From Candidatus Poribacteria bacterium (lineage in GTDB: Bacteria; Poribacteria; WGA-4E; JAJRTO01), in NCBI GenBank assembly GCA_024278235.1, contig JAJRTO010000514.1, forward strand, positions 1 through 37,404: a stretch of 37,404 nucleotides of DNA, written 5' to 3'. Under the pieces are notes generated by a model. That model saw only the letters and a list, made by a program, of their open reading frames with translations. It did no database searches and had not been told where the DNA came from. Positions 9,322 through 17,668 of this stretch are shown here, in pieces. Position numbers and translations under genes: made by a program. Every line of letters begins with the position of its first letter. The stretch's first letter is position 1.

Positions 9322-10788
9322 ATGAAAAACGGCAAGAAGAAGTTGACCACAAATGCGGGTGCTCCCGTACCCGATAATCAGAATGTGATGACTGCCGGGC
9401 CTCGCGGCCCACAATTGCTGCAGGATGTCTGGTTCCTGGAAAAGCTCGCCCACTTTGATCGTGAGGTCATCCCCGAGAGGCGTATGCATGCCAAGGGATC
9501 CGGGGCGTATGGAACCTTCACCGTTACCCACGACATCACCCGCTATACCAAAGCAAAGATTTTCTCCGAGGTTGGAAAGAAGACCGAACTTTTCACACGT
9601 TTCTCGACGGTGGCGGGAGAACGCGGCGCGGCAGATGCGGAGCGGGATATCCGTGGGTTTGCCGTAAAATTCTACACCGAAGAAGGTAATTGGGACCTGG
9701 TGGGTAATAACACGCCCGTCTTCTTCCTGCGCGACCCACTCAAGTTCCCTGACCTCAACCACGCAGTGAAGCGAGATCCCCGAACAAACCTGCGGAGCGC
9801 ACGCAATAACTGGGATTTCTGGACATCACTACCGGAGGCACTGCACCAAATCACCATCACCATGAGCGACCGTGGCATTCCCTACTCCTATCGCCACATG
9901 CACGGATTTGGCAGTCATACCTTCAGCCTCATCAATGCCCAAAACGAACGGCACTGGGTCAAGTTCCATTTTGTCAGCCAACAGGGCATCAAGAACCTCA
10001 CAGATGCCGAAGCCGAGGCCGTCATAGGCAAATGCCGGGAAAGCCATCAGCGCGACCTTTATGAAAGCATCGAGAAGAAAGACTTTCCGAGGTGGAAGTT
10101 TTTCATCCAGGTGATGCCGGAGAAGGAAGCCGCCAACTGCCCGTACAATCCATTCGACCTGACGAAGGTATGGTTCCACAAGGACTATCCGCTCATTGAG
10201 GTCGGGATTATGGAACTGAATCGCAACCCCGAAAACTATTTTGCCGAGGTCGAGCAGTCCGCCTTCAACCCGGCCAACATCGTGCCCGGTATTGGCTTCT
10301 CACCCGATAAAATGTTACAGGGCCGTCTGTTCTCGTACGGGGATGCCCAGCGTTATCGGCTTGGTGTGAATCATCACCTGATCCCGGTCAACGCATCGCG
10401 CTGCCCCTTCCACAGTTATCACCGCGATGGAGCCATGCGAGTCGATGGCAACTATGGCAGCACTCTCGGCTATGAACCCAACAGCTATGGTGAGTGGGAA
10501 CAGCAATCAGCGTTCTCAGAACCGCCTCTCAACCTGGACGGAGCTGCCGATCATTGGAACCATCGTGATGACGACGATTACTACACCCAGCCCGGCTTGC
10601 TTTTCCGCCTGATGAGTCCTGAACAGCAAGAAGCCCTCTTTGGCAATACCGCTCGTGCCATGGGCGATGCACCCAGGGAGATCAAGATCCGGCATATCGG
10701 CAACTGCATGAAAGCCGATCCCGCTTATGGAAAGGGCGTGGCCGATGCTTTGGGTATTTCGCTTGACGATGTACCCGGAGAGGGATGA
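9322..10788 (+). CDS. katA: Monofunctional haem catalase
   Basis: Decomposes hydrogen peroxide to water and oxygen using haem b. The track starts at 9301, but the ATG at 9322 has AAGGA seven bases upstream and the 9301 ATG has none, so the protein is probably 488 residues, the small-subunit catalase size. From the 9322 start, the distal catalytic His is near residue 56 ([12 protein letters not shown]). The catalytic Asn lies in VGNNTPVFF near 129, and the proximal haem-ligand Tyr is in [14 protein letters not shown] near 339. The NADPH-region hallmark [12 protein letters not shown] is also present. It is cytoplasmic with no signal peptide. It is a single gene, convergent with the enolase-superfamily gene. 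The family call is very secure; the symbol follows common use for this clade. Confidence 0.95.
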   Translation: MKNGKKKLTTNAGAPVPDNQNVMTAGPRGPQLLQDVWFLEKLAHFDREVIPERRMHAKGSGAYGTFTVTHDITRYTKAKIFSEVGKKTELFTRFSTVAGERGAADAERDIRGFAVKFYTEEGNWDLVGNNTPVFFLRDPLKFPDLNHAVKRDPRTNLRSARNNWDFWTSLPEALHQITITMSDRGIPYSYRHMHGFGSHTFSLINAQNERHWVKFHFVSQQGIKNLTDAEAEAVIGKCRESHQRDLYESIEKKDFPRWKFFIQVMPEKEAANCPYNPFDLTKVWFHKDYPLIEVGIMELNRNPENYFAEVEQSAFNPANIVPGIGFSPDKMLQGRLFSYGDAQRYRLGVNHHLIPVNASRCPFHSYHRDGAMRVDGNYGSTLGYEPNSYGEWEQQSAFSEPPLNLDGAADHWNHRDDDDYYTQPGLLFRLMSPEQQEALFGNTARAMGDAPREIKIRHIGNCMKADPAYGKGVADALGISLDDVPGEG

Positions 10789-10846
10789 CATCGGCATCCC
10801 GTAGCAGATTGCGTTGAAACATTACTCTGCTCTCTTTCACGGATTC

Positions 10847-12037
10847 CTAATCGAAGAAATCCTCATCCCCTTCGGGCAGATACTGTCTGGCAGCTTCCGC
10901 ATTGAGTTCAACACCCATGCCCGGCTTATCCCACACCCCGATGAAGCTGTCCTGGACGATGGGATCGGGCAACCCTTCCACGATGTCGTACCACCAGTCC
11001 GGTCGGCCTACGGGATACTCGAAGGCAATGTAGTTGTGGGGTAACGTCGCCGAGACCTGCACGAGCGCGGCAAGCCCCAGCAGTCCATCGCCGACGCCAT
11101 GTGGGGCCATCAGAATGCCGTGCAGGTCCGCATACTCCGCCACCCACTTGAGTTCAGCGATGCCACCGATGTCGCAGGGGTCCGGGCCGATAATGTTTAC
11201 GGCATGTTGCTCAATGAGATCCTTGAAATTCTGTCGGAGGTAGATCTGTTCTCCCGTGTGGATGGGCGTCGAGGTGCTCCGAGTCACCTCTCGATAGACA
11301 TCTGGTGAAACATACGGTACGTAGTCACCCGTGAGCATATCCTCAAGCCACATCACGCTCAGTGGCTCCAGTGCCTTTGCCAGACGGATGGCGTCCGGTA
11401 CCATCCAGCCCGGTCCGCAATCCAGCGCGAGTCCTACTTCATCACCGAGCACGTCCTTCATCGCTTCGACGCAGGCGATCACGTGCTTCAGCCCGCGTTC
11501 CGTCAACGGCCCCCGGTTCGGGTGGAAACCGCCTCTCTGCGCATCTCCGTAGAAGAACTCAGGGACGGTTGCGATCCTGCCACCATGGAAGGCGATTCCC
11601 TGCTTGATGATAGAGAATTTCTCCGGCGCAGCTTTCATCTTCCGCATGTTTTCGGCATAGTCCTCCGGAGAGATACCATTCATCGGGAACCTGACGCCGC
11701 CGTTGTAGACGCGAACCCTATCGCGGACCTTGCCGCCCAGCAGTTTGTAGACGGGCAGTCCAGCCGCCTTGCCAGCAATGTCCCAGAGTGCCATTTCAAT
11801 CGCGCTCACCGCACTCCCCCAGGGCTTGAAGCTCCCAAGTCGGCGGATCTTGAGCATCACGCGTTCGACATCCGTTGGGTCTTCTCCTACGATGAACTGC
11901 TTGTAGAAGAGGATGTGCGGCTTCAGGTAGGACTTGCTGGATTCAACCTCGCCAAGCCCACTGATCCCCTCGTCCGTCGTGATGCGCACTACGGGGTTCT
12001 GTCCAAGCACGGTACATCTCAGATCTGTGATTTTCAT
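10847..12037 (-). CDS. Enolase-superfamily (mandelate racemase/muconate lactonizing type) enzyme, probable sugar-acid dehydratase
   Basis: A 396-residue enzyme with the N-terminal capping domain and C-terminal TIM barrel of the mandelate racemase group. These enzymes abstract an alpha-proton of a carboxylate, often to dehydrate a sugar acid. Likely Mg2+ ligands are Asp206 (LALDCGPGW), Glu232 (MWLEDM) and Glu263 (IHTGEQ). General acid/base candidates are Lys145 (SIIKQGI) and His313 (APHGVGDG). The position two after the first ligand, a His in D-galactonate and related dehydratases (DxH), is Gly here, so transferring a named substrate would be unsafe. The start has GGAGAG just upstream. It is divergent from a sugar isomerase and near an oxidoreductase, consistent with sugar-acid catabolism. 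Confidence 0.88.
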   Translation of the reverse strand: MKITDLRCTVLGQNPVVRITTDEGISGLGEVESSKSYLKPHILFYKQFIVGEDPTDVERVMLKIRRLGSFKPWGSAVSAIEMALWDIAGKAAGLPVYKLLGGKVRDRVRVYNGGVRFPMNGISPEDYAENMRKMKAAPEKFSIIKQGIAFHGGRIATVPEFFYGDAQRGGFHPNRGPLTERGLKHVIACVEAMKDVLGDEVGLALDCGPGWMVPDAIRLAKALEPLSVMWLEDMLTGDYVPYVSPDVYREVTRSTSTPIHTGEQIYLRQNFKDLIEQHAVNIIGPDPCDIGGIAELKWVAEYADLHGILMAPHGVGDGLLGLAALVQVSATLPHNYIAFEYPVGRPDWWYDIVEGLPDPIVQDSFIGVWDKPGMGVELNAEAARQYLPEGDEDFFD

Positions 12038-12462
12038 GTGCTCTCCATTCGGCTCACTGCCGTGTGATGTTCCCGGTCGCTCAAGAGATCCATTCGGGGT
12101 TCAGCATCCCGGAACTTGATATACTGTTCCAGCTTCCGCACGGATCAGATCGTCGCCTGAGCAGGTTGCAAGAGGTCATTATTATACATCAGTTCTAGCC
12201 TCTTGCCAACGGTAAACCCCGAACAGTTCATCCCCAACATGCTATCAACATAAGTTACGCAGAATCAGTTTGATATACTTACCCCCGAAAATTAAATGAC
12301 CCTGAATCAGGAGATGGACGCTTGACACCCCTGCTCGAAATTGGTATCATTCCAAGCAAATGACCCGACATCAGATCCATAGGAATCATGTTGACACTCG
12401 CTGAAGATCGCCTGGACTTCAGATATTCATTGGAAATCTACTGAAACAGAGAGGAACCTACT
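12038..12462. other. Divergent intergenic region (425 bp) between enolase-superfamily and sugar isomerase genes
   Basis: It holds the ribosome-binding site of the minus-strand gene and one good plus-strand promoter (separate entry). The octamer GATATACT occurs twice, near 12118 and 12271, in similar contexts, but no symmetric operator was identified. No ORF with coding character was seen. Confidence 0.5.
12322..12350 (+). promoter_or_regulatory. Sigma-70-type promoter for the sugar isomerase gene
   Basis: A perfect -35 TTGACA (12322-12327) is followed by an optimal 17-base spacer and TATCAT (12345-12350), a five-of-six match to the -10 consensus. It would give a leader of about 105 bases before the ATG at 12463. 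Prediction from sequence only. Confidence 0.6.
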
Positions 12463-13332
12463 ATGTTCAAACTTGGTGTGATTAGCGATGAAGTATCACA
12501 GGAATTTCAAGAAGTCGTGGATATGGCCACTGAATTTGACCTCGACTCGATTGAGATCCGATCCGTATGGGAGAAGCCACCTCAGGATCTGACCGAGGAA
12601 GATGTGAAGCGGATGAAAGAGATCCTGGCAGGCGCGGATCTGCAGATCATCGGCGTGGCTTCGCCCTTCTTCAAATGCGATATCGATGATCCCGATGCAC
12701 GTAAAGAGCATATTCAGATTCTGCGAGATTGCATTGACATTGCACATCAGTTTGACGCGCGGATCATCCGAACCTTCGTCTTCTGGGAGACAGGCCAAAC
12801 GGAGGAGCGATGGCAGGAGTTGCTGGATTCCTACGAGGAACCTGTTCGTATAGCTGAACGCGAGGATGTGGTGCTTGGCCTGGAGAATGAAGCCTCGACA
12901 TCATTGGCAACAGCGCTTCTGACAGAGCGATTCATCCGTGATATCAACCTGCCCCAGGTGCGCGCCATATGGGATCCTGCGAATGAAGCACATGCGAAGG
13001 ATGGCGAGAAGCCCTTCCCGGACGCTTATCAGCGACTCAGACCGCTCATGGTGCATGGCCATATCAAAGATGCCGGTGAAGATGAGAATGGCGAGATGAC
13101 CTCCGTTCCCGTCGGTGACGGTGTGATCGGCTGGCAGGATCAGCTCCAGGCTTATGTGGACGATGGCTATGAGGGACATCTAACACTGGAAACTCATTGG
13201 CGACCCAAGAGATCCCTCTCAGAATCGCTACTCAACGAACCAGGCGGAGCCGCATTCTCGGCCTCCGGAGCCGAGGCGTCTCGCATATGCCTGGAGAATC
13301 TCAAAGAGATGATCAGCAAATTGAGCAGATGA
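12463..13332 (+). CDS. Sugar phosphate isomerase/epimerase-like TIM-barrel protein (xylose isomerase-like family)
   Basis: A 289-residue protein of the AP endonuclease 2/xylose-isomerase-like TIM-barrel family, whose members are metal-dependent sugar isomerases or epimerases. Probable divalent-metal ligands are Glu141 (LGLENEA), Asp171 (IWDPAN), His198/His200 (MVHGHIKD) and Glu243 (LTLETHW), which is the canonical arrangement. Its start is supported by GAGAGGA eight bases upstream and a strong promoter 105 bases further up. An oxidoreductase gene follows 184 bases downstream on the same strand, so together with the divergent enolase-superfamily gene it may form a sugar-acid utilisation set. 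Substrate unknown. It is distinct in sequence from the second isomerase at 24731. Confidence 0.85.
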   Translation: MFKLGVISDEVSQEFQEVVDMATEFDLDSIEIRSVWEKPPQDLTEEDVKRMKEILAGADLQIIGVASPFFKCDIDDPDARKEHIQILRDCIDIAHQFDARIIRTFVFWETGQTEERWQELLDSYEEPVRIAEREDVVLGLENEASTSLATALLTERFIRDINLPQVRAIWDPANEAHAKDGEKPFPDAYQRLRPLMVHGHIKDAGEDENGEMTSVPVGDGVIGWQDQLQAYVDDGYEGHLTLETHWRPKRSLSESLLNEPGGAAFSASGAEASRICLENLKEMISKLSR

Positions 13333-13516
13333 GTTCCGACAGACCACCATTCATGGCTGTTAGTCATATCATTGGTTCACGGCAATTGGATACCGCATGC
13401 CTGTGCAGAGCATCATAGCGGTCTGTATGTAGCCGTCGTGGTTTGCACATTCAAGACAGGTTGTGCCTCATAAGAATAGCCCCAACAAAGCACCCGGATA
13501 AGGAGGAGACACCAAG

Positions 13517-14494
13517 ATGTCAGCAGAACTGAAAGTGGGAGTGATCGGTTGTGGTGGTCATGCCCAAACTCATTTTGCGATGATCAAAAACGAACCGCGC
13601 ATGCGCCTGATTGCAATCGCGGAGATCCATGAGGAACGACTGGCACGGGCAAAAGCAGAGCACAACCCGGAACTTGCATTCCACGACTACCGTGACATGC
13701 TGGATAGCGTTGACCTGGATGTCGTGTATGTGATCACGATGCCCGGCCATTTACGGTCCATCGTGCTGGAGTGTCTGGGACGGAACCTGCACACGTCCGT
13801 TGAGAAGTCGCCGGGGATGCACGCAGAAGAAACCAAGCAGATGCGAGATGCCGCCTGTAAAAGCAAAGGCAAGGCTATCGTGTCATTGAACCGTCGGTAT
13901 ATTCCACAGATACTGGCAGTACGACAACTGCTGCAGGAGCATGGCGGGGCCGTGCAGGTAGCTGCGAACTATCACAAACCTGTATCGGGACTGGCACGTC
14001 TGGGACGACGAGGGATTGCACCATCAGAGATTGTCTGTGATGCCATCCATCATGTTGATCTGCTACGCTGGATGGCGGGCCGAACTCCTCTGGAGGCCGC
14101 GGAAGCGGTCGAAGTCCATGCCCATTCATGGCACGGTGACCGGGACGGCACACCGCGTTACAACGCCATCATCACATTTGGCAACGGCTGCCACGGCACG
14201 ATGATGAGTCACTACGGAGTTGGCTACCGTATTCAAACAGCAGAAGTCCACGCGGAAAACATGTCAGCCTATCTCGATCTGACACGTGCACCGCAGATCG
14301 TGCTCTACCTGGACGGCAAGCTGCGCGAAGAACCTCTCGACCTCGATGCGGTGGGAGGGCCGGATTTCAATGAGACACGCCACTTTGCAGACTGTATCCT
14401 GAACGACACTACGCCCTGGAGCCCATTGGCAGATGCCGTCAAGACCATGGATCTGTGCGAAGCAATCGAGCAGAAACATTGTGGAAAACTCTGA
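13517..14494 (+). CDS. Gfo/Idh/MocA-family NAD(P)-dependent oxidoreductase
   Basis: A 325-residue enzyme. The N-terminal Rossmann fold starts at once with the dinucleotide-binding motif VGVIGCGGHA (8-17). The family's EKP-type motif appears as EKSPG, with Ser in place of Pro next to the catalytic Lys. The conserved His of the substrate domain is probably in CDAIHHVDLLRWM. Members oxidise or reduce sugars, inositols and related polyols. A strong Shine-Dalgarno sequence AGGAGG lies ten bases before the ATG. The 184-base gap upstream shows no clear terminator, so it may share a transcript with the sugar isomerase. The UvrC-like gene starts 17 bases downstream. The substrate cannot be assigned. 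Confidence 0.9.
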   Translation: MSAELKVGVIGCGGHAQTHFAMIKNEPRMRLIAIAEIHEERLARAKAEHNPELAFHDYRDMLDSVDLDVVYVITMPGHLRSIVLECLGRNLHTSVEKSPGMHAEETKQMRDAACKSKGKAIVSLNRRYIPQILAVRQLLQEHGGAVQVAANYHKPVSGLARLGRRGIAPSEIVCDAIHHVDLLRWMAGRTPLEAAEAVEVHAHSWHGDRDGTPRYNAIITFGNGCHGTMMSHYGVGYRIQTAEVHAENMSAYLDLTRAPQIVLYLDGKLREEPLDLDAVGGPDFNETRHFADCILNDTTPWSPLADAVKTMDLCEAIEQKHCGKL

Positions 14495-14511
14495 TGTAAG
14501 CTGAGCGAGAC

Positions 14512-15585
14512 ATGCTGACCAAAGAAATGCTCCCAACCTTACCGGCGACACCGGGTGTCTATTTCTTCAAGGATGAACGGAAGAAACTACTCTACGTAGG
14601 TAAGGCCAAATCGCTTCGCAAGCGCGTGATGTCCTATACGTATGAATCGAAAAAGCGTCCCCGGCGGATTCGAGAATTGATCAAGCGCACCGAATGGGTT
14701 GAATACGATCTCTGTGGATCCGAATTGGAGGCACTGATCGTCGAATCTCGCCTCATCAAAGAATACCAGCCCTCCTTCAATCGCGCTCAGAAGCGTTTTC
14801 GTCGATTTCGCTTCATCAAGATCGACGCTTGCATGGCATTTCCAAGAGTATCCGTTGTATCTGAGATTCACGGCGACGATGCACGCTACTTTGGGCCTTT
14901 TCACAGTTTTGATGCAGCAGAAAGTGCTGTTGGTGTGATTCACAAGCTATTCCCGATACGCGTTTGTGAGGGGCCGCTTGTGCCAAATGCTCAGACACGC
15001 CCTTGTTTTGAGTTTCACCTGGAGCGATGCCATGCCCCATGTGCAGACAGGATTTCACCTGAAGAATATGCCCGGATGCTGGAGGATGTGGAACGCTTTC
15101 TGAGAGGCGAGAATGAAATATTTCTCAAGCGATTGATAGAAAAGCGAGACGCCGCCTCCCGCGTCCTTGAATTCGAGAAAGCAGCCCATATCCAACGTCA
15201 GATCAAACAAATACAGTATGTCCTGGATCGTCACCGGTTCTGCGTGAACTCAGTGGATCACAATGACGTGGCGGTCATTGGAGTACCCGGCCCGGGAGGG
15301 CAAACAGTTCTGCTGATCCGCTACGGTCGTCTCGAAGCCCACGAACGTCTGGTCGGCAGTACTAAGCAGCGAAGGAGCAAACTGCAGAGGAGAGTGAGAC
15401 AGATCTACTCGATGGATACTCCTCCAGAGGGATGCACACCTTTTGATGTCGATGCGATGAACATCATCTCAAGCTGGCTCTATCAGCACCGGGACGAGCA
15501 ATCCATCGTGCACTTTCATCAGGATATCGAGCAGTTCACGGATGCGATTCTGCTCACAGCAGAGCGGATTCGGCTCCTTTCCTGA
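14512..15585 (+). CDS. Short UvrC-like GIY-YIG nuclease with UVR domain, lacking the C-terminal nuclease half
   Basis: 357 residues, against about 600 for UvrC. The N-terminal GIY-YIG domain is intact: GVY at 15-17, YVGKAKSLRKR from 28, and the metal-binding Glu78 in ALIVESRLIKEYQPSFN. A Cys-containing linker (RPCFEFHLERCHAPC) and a UvrB-binding UVR motif near 213-240 follow. Then comes the UvrC-like segment 'DVAVIG...VLLIRYGRL'. The RNase H-like nuclease and helix-hairpin-helix domains of UvrC are absent. A full UvrC cuts both sides of a lesion; this form could make only the 3'-type incision, as in Cho-like proteins. The stop codon is not followed by UvrC-like sequence, so this is a natural short form rather than a frameshift. 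Shine-Dalgarno is weak. Probably a second UvrC homologue in the genome. Confidence 0.82.
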   Translation: MLTKEMLPTLPATPGVYFFKDERKKLLYVGKAKSLRKRVMSYTYESKKRPRRIRELIKRTEWVEYDLCGSELEALIVESRLIKEYQPSFNRAQKRFRRFRFIKIDACMAFPRVSVVSEIHGDDARYFGPFHSFDAAESAVGVIHKLFPIRVCEGPLVPNAQTRPCFEFHLERCHAPCADRISPEEYARMLEDVERFLRGENEIFLKRLIEKRDAASRVLEFEKAAHIQRQIKQIQYVLDRHRFCVNSVDHNDVAVIGVPGPGGQTVLLIRYGRLEAHERLVGSTKQRRSKLQRRVRQIYSMDTPPEGCTPFDVDAMNIISSWLYQHRDEQSIVHFHQDIEQFTDAILLTAERIRLLS

Positions 15586-15633
15586 TTCTCATGTTGGCAT
15601 GCCGGGCATTCGCGATACGCAAGGATCCGCGCC

Positions 15634-16029
15634 TCAATGTACAAACCAACGACCAGCAGGAACCGCCAAGTTCAGCAAAATATGTGCAACCACCGTCCAG
15701 CGTATAGATCCGCTCGTCCTCGCCACCCATCCCCATACAAGACCCAGCAAAATGGACTGCAAGGCAAATCCCACCCCTCCACCAATTCCACTATTCTCAA
15801 CGGCCTGCGGTGATATATGCCACACCCCAAACCAGATTGAAGGGTACACATATCCCCAAAACCATCCTTTGGGAAACCCCACAACGAATGTCCCACGCCA
15901 CAGCACTTCCTCCATCATCCCATTCACAACCGCATATGAGGCGGACCATACCATCACCGCCACACTCGCAGAACGAACTTCTCCCGGAAAAACCGTCAGG
16001 TACGATGTTGGCCCGACGACCAGGTTCCG
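15634..16029 (-). pseudogene. Remnant of a CPBP (CAAX protease/Abi, Rce1-like) intramembrane metalloprotease
   Basis: The frame is closed by an in-frame stop at 16030-16032, and the ORF track begins it at a GTG at 15963. The three catalytic motifs are all present in order: MMEEVLWRG (EExxxR), WFGVWH (FxxxH) and VAHILLN (HxxxN). Hydrophobic stretches resemble the last transmembrane helices of the family. Intact members are usually over 200 residues with several helices before the EExxxR motif. Here at most 132 residues exist, no convincing start codon is visible, and only 60 bases separate the upstream stop from the PA14 gene. I infer an N-terminal deletion. A short functional form starting at GTG 15963 is possible but less likely. 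It lies at the 3' end of the sigma-factor operon. Confidence 0.65.
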
Positions 16030-16090
16030 TCAAGCGATTTGTCTCTCCCGCAAGCGATTGATATTCTCTGCTTGAGCATTAGCAAGCGTA

Positions 16091-17665
16091 TCACAAATCT
16101 ACATTAGGCACAACTTGAATATGCCATAGCCATTCTGCTGGTATCGGTTGCAGTTTCTCATCTTGCTTCCACAACAGCCGGATCACGCCCTTGTTTTTAT
16201 TGTTGTAGTATTCCAGCAGGATGGAGTGCAAACCCTCTTCAAGTGAGATTCGCTTGCCGTGTATCGTGGGGGCATGATCGTTCCAGTCATCCACGATAAG
16301 TTTCCCATCCACCCAGAGTCTCGCGCCATCATCATTTTGCACGAGCAGCTCATATTCATCCGCCTCAGGTAGTCTGAGCCATCCGATCCAGCGGGCAGAG
16401 AACAGGTTCTCAGATGCAACATCTTCCACCGGTGATTCAGACCATTGGAAGTTCACCTGCTTATCAACACGCAGCGAGTGTTCGGTATCGAAGCTCTTAC
16501 CCCGATAGTAAACACCTTGCAGCCCCTGTTGCAAAAGGGAAGTCGTGAGCAGATACCGGAGCAACTCATCTTTCTCCAGAGAAATACCCTCGCCAAGCAT
16601 CTGCCGTAATGCCTTTTGTGCAAAGACGCGGATGTCTCCTTCTGGCTCGGACAACGCATTCACCAGCACCACCGGCTTCATCGCCTCTGCTGTCAGAGGG
16701 ATCTGTGACAGCGCATCATTGGCCTGAGCACGAGTTACCCCCTGGGCGGCTTGTGTCCACCAAAGTCCCAGCAGATCATGTTTCTCGATCAACAATTCAA
16801 GGGCCTGCTGCTGAATCTCAGATTGCGGATGTTTCAGTGCCCGTCGCAACGCGGATCGTTGGTCGAGCATACCCAGACGTTTAAGTGCCGTACGGGCCCT
16901 CTTTATGTCATCCCCATACAGCAACCGATTGAGGTACTCCAGGTCATTCCATTGTTGAACCTCTTTTGCTCGTTGCCGCGCTTCTTCTGCGAGCTTGCGA
17001 TTGTGTTGGATCAGTTTCTGGTATCTGTCCACCTGGGCACGCATCCGCTCTGCATCTTCGGTTTTGCCATCTTCTTCCCACCTCTGAGCCGCATGCAGGC
17101 TGTAACGGACACCCATGGCGTCATAGAGCCTTGCTGTCCGTTCCCGGGCTTCGGCGATCACTTCAAATTGCTCGGGATACTTTGCCTTGCGCTCCAACAC
17201 ACTGAGTTCGAGTCCCAGCATGCCGTGATGCATCATTGGATAGAGATCCGCCGAGGCGATCATCCGTATCTCAACACGGCGTCTTGATTTTTCACGCCGG
17301 GCTGGTGTCGGTTGGACCTTTTCCCAGTCTTCTTTCGCCTTGTCGCGGCAAGTCGCGATCCATTGCTCAAAATCCCGGAGCCATTTCTCGCTCTCGGCGA
17401 TCTTTCCTGTATTATTGCGAGCTTGATAGTATGCGAGATACTCCTCATACTGAGGTACTGAAATCCAGTAATAGAATTCAGCAGCGAGTTCCCTCTCCTC
17501 GGCCGCGCGGGCGAATCGTCCGGCCTTCTCAAATTTCTCGGCGTGCTTCATGTTGGCGATGGGTACGCCGAGGACGGCGAACGATGGCAGGCACAGGATG
17601 GAGAACACAAGACATAGGATGCAGAACACAAAGCTGAGAGATCTGAGACGGGGGGAGAGGGCCAT
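16091..17665 (-). CDS. Secreted protein: helical domain, HEAT-like region and C-terminal PA14 domain
   Basis: 524 residues. A signal peptide (hydrophobic, ending near CLPSFA at 30) is followed by a charged helical domain (37-237). That domain is homologous to one in the membrane protein of the same operon (20753-22267). A helical HEAT-like segment (250-375) comes next, and then a PA14 domain (380-505), recognisable by GVYYRGKSF, NDDGARLWVDGK and LEYYNNKNKG. PA14 domains commonly bind carbohydrate, so it may touch cell-surface or environmental glycans. It starts three bases after the upstream gene's stop, with a Shine-Dalgarno inside that gene's last codons, so translation is probably coupled. 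The domain calls are visible in the sequence; the function of the whole is unknown. Confidence 0.8.
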   Translation of the reverse strand: MALSPRLRSLSFVFCILCLVFSILCLPSFAVLGVPIANMKHAEKFEKAGRFARAAEERELAAEFYYWISVPQYEEYLAYYQARNNTGKIAESEKWLRDFEQWIATCRDKAKEDWEKVQPTPARREKSRRRVEIRMIASADLYPMMHHGMLGLELSVLERKAKYPEQFEVIAEARERTARLYDAMGVRYSLHAAQRWEEDGKTEDAERMRAQVDRYQKLIQHNRKLAEEARQRAKEVQQWNDLEYLNRLLYGDDIKRARTALKRLGMLDQRSALRRALKHPQSEIQQQALELLIEKHDLLGLWWTQAAQGVTRAQANDALSQIPLTAEAMKPVVLVNALSEPEGDIRVFAQKALRQMLGEGISLEKDELLRYLLTTSLLQQGLQGVYYRGKSFDTEHSLRVDKQVNFQWSESPVEDVASENLFSARWIGWLRLPEADEYELLVQNDDGARLWVDGKLIVDDWNDHAPTIHGKRISLEEGLHSILLEYYNNKNKGVIRLLWKQDEKLQPIPAEWLWHIQVVPNVDL

Positions 17666-17668
17666 TGT

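Noticed and set aside
9028-9762. Minus-strand ORF of 244 residues opposite catalase
   Set aside because: It lies antisense to the esterase end and the catalase start, both of which have clear family motifs; it shows no domain of its own and is a shadow frame.
11483-12067. Plus-strand ORF of 194 residues opposite the enolase-superfamily gene
   Set aside because: It is the complementary frame of a well-conserved gene, with no family features of its own.
12391-12426. Second TTGACA upstream of the sugar isomerase as an alternative promoter
   Set aside because: The nearest -10-like hexamer is about 24 bases away, too far; the pair at 12322-12350 has an ideal 17-base spacer.
15542-16075. Plus-strand ORF of 177 residues opposite the CPBP remnant
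   Set aside because: Proline/threonine-rich low-complexity translation; the opposite strand has three conserved protease motifs in order, which is far stronger evidence.
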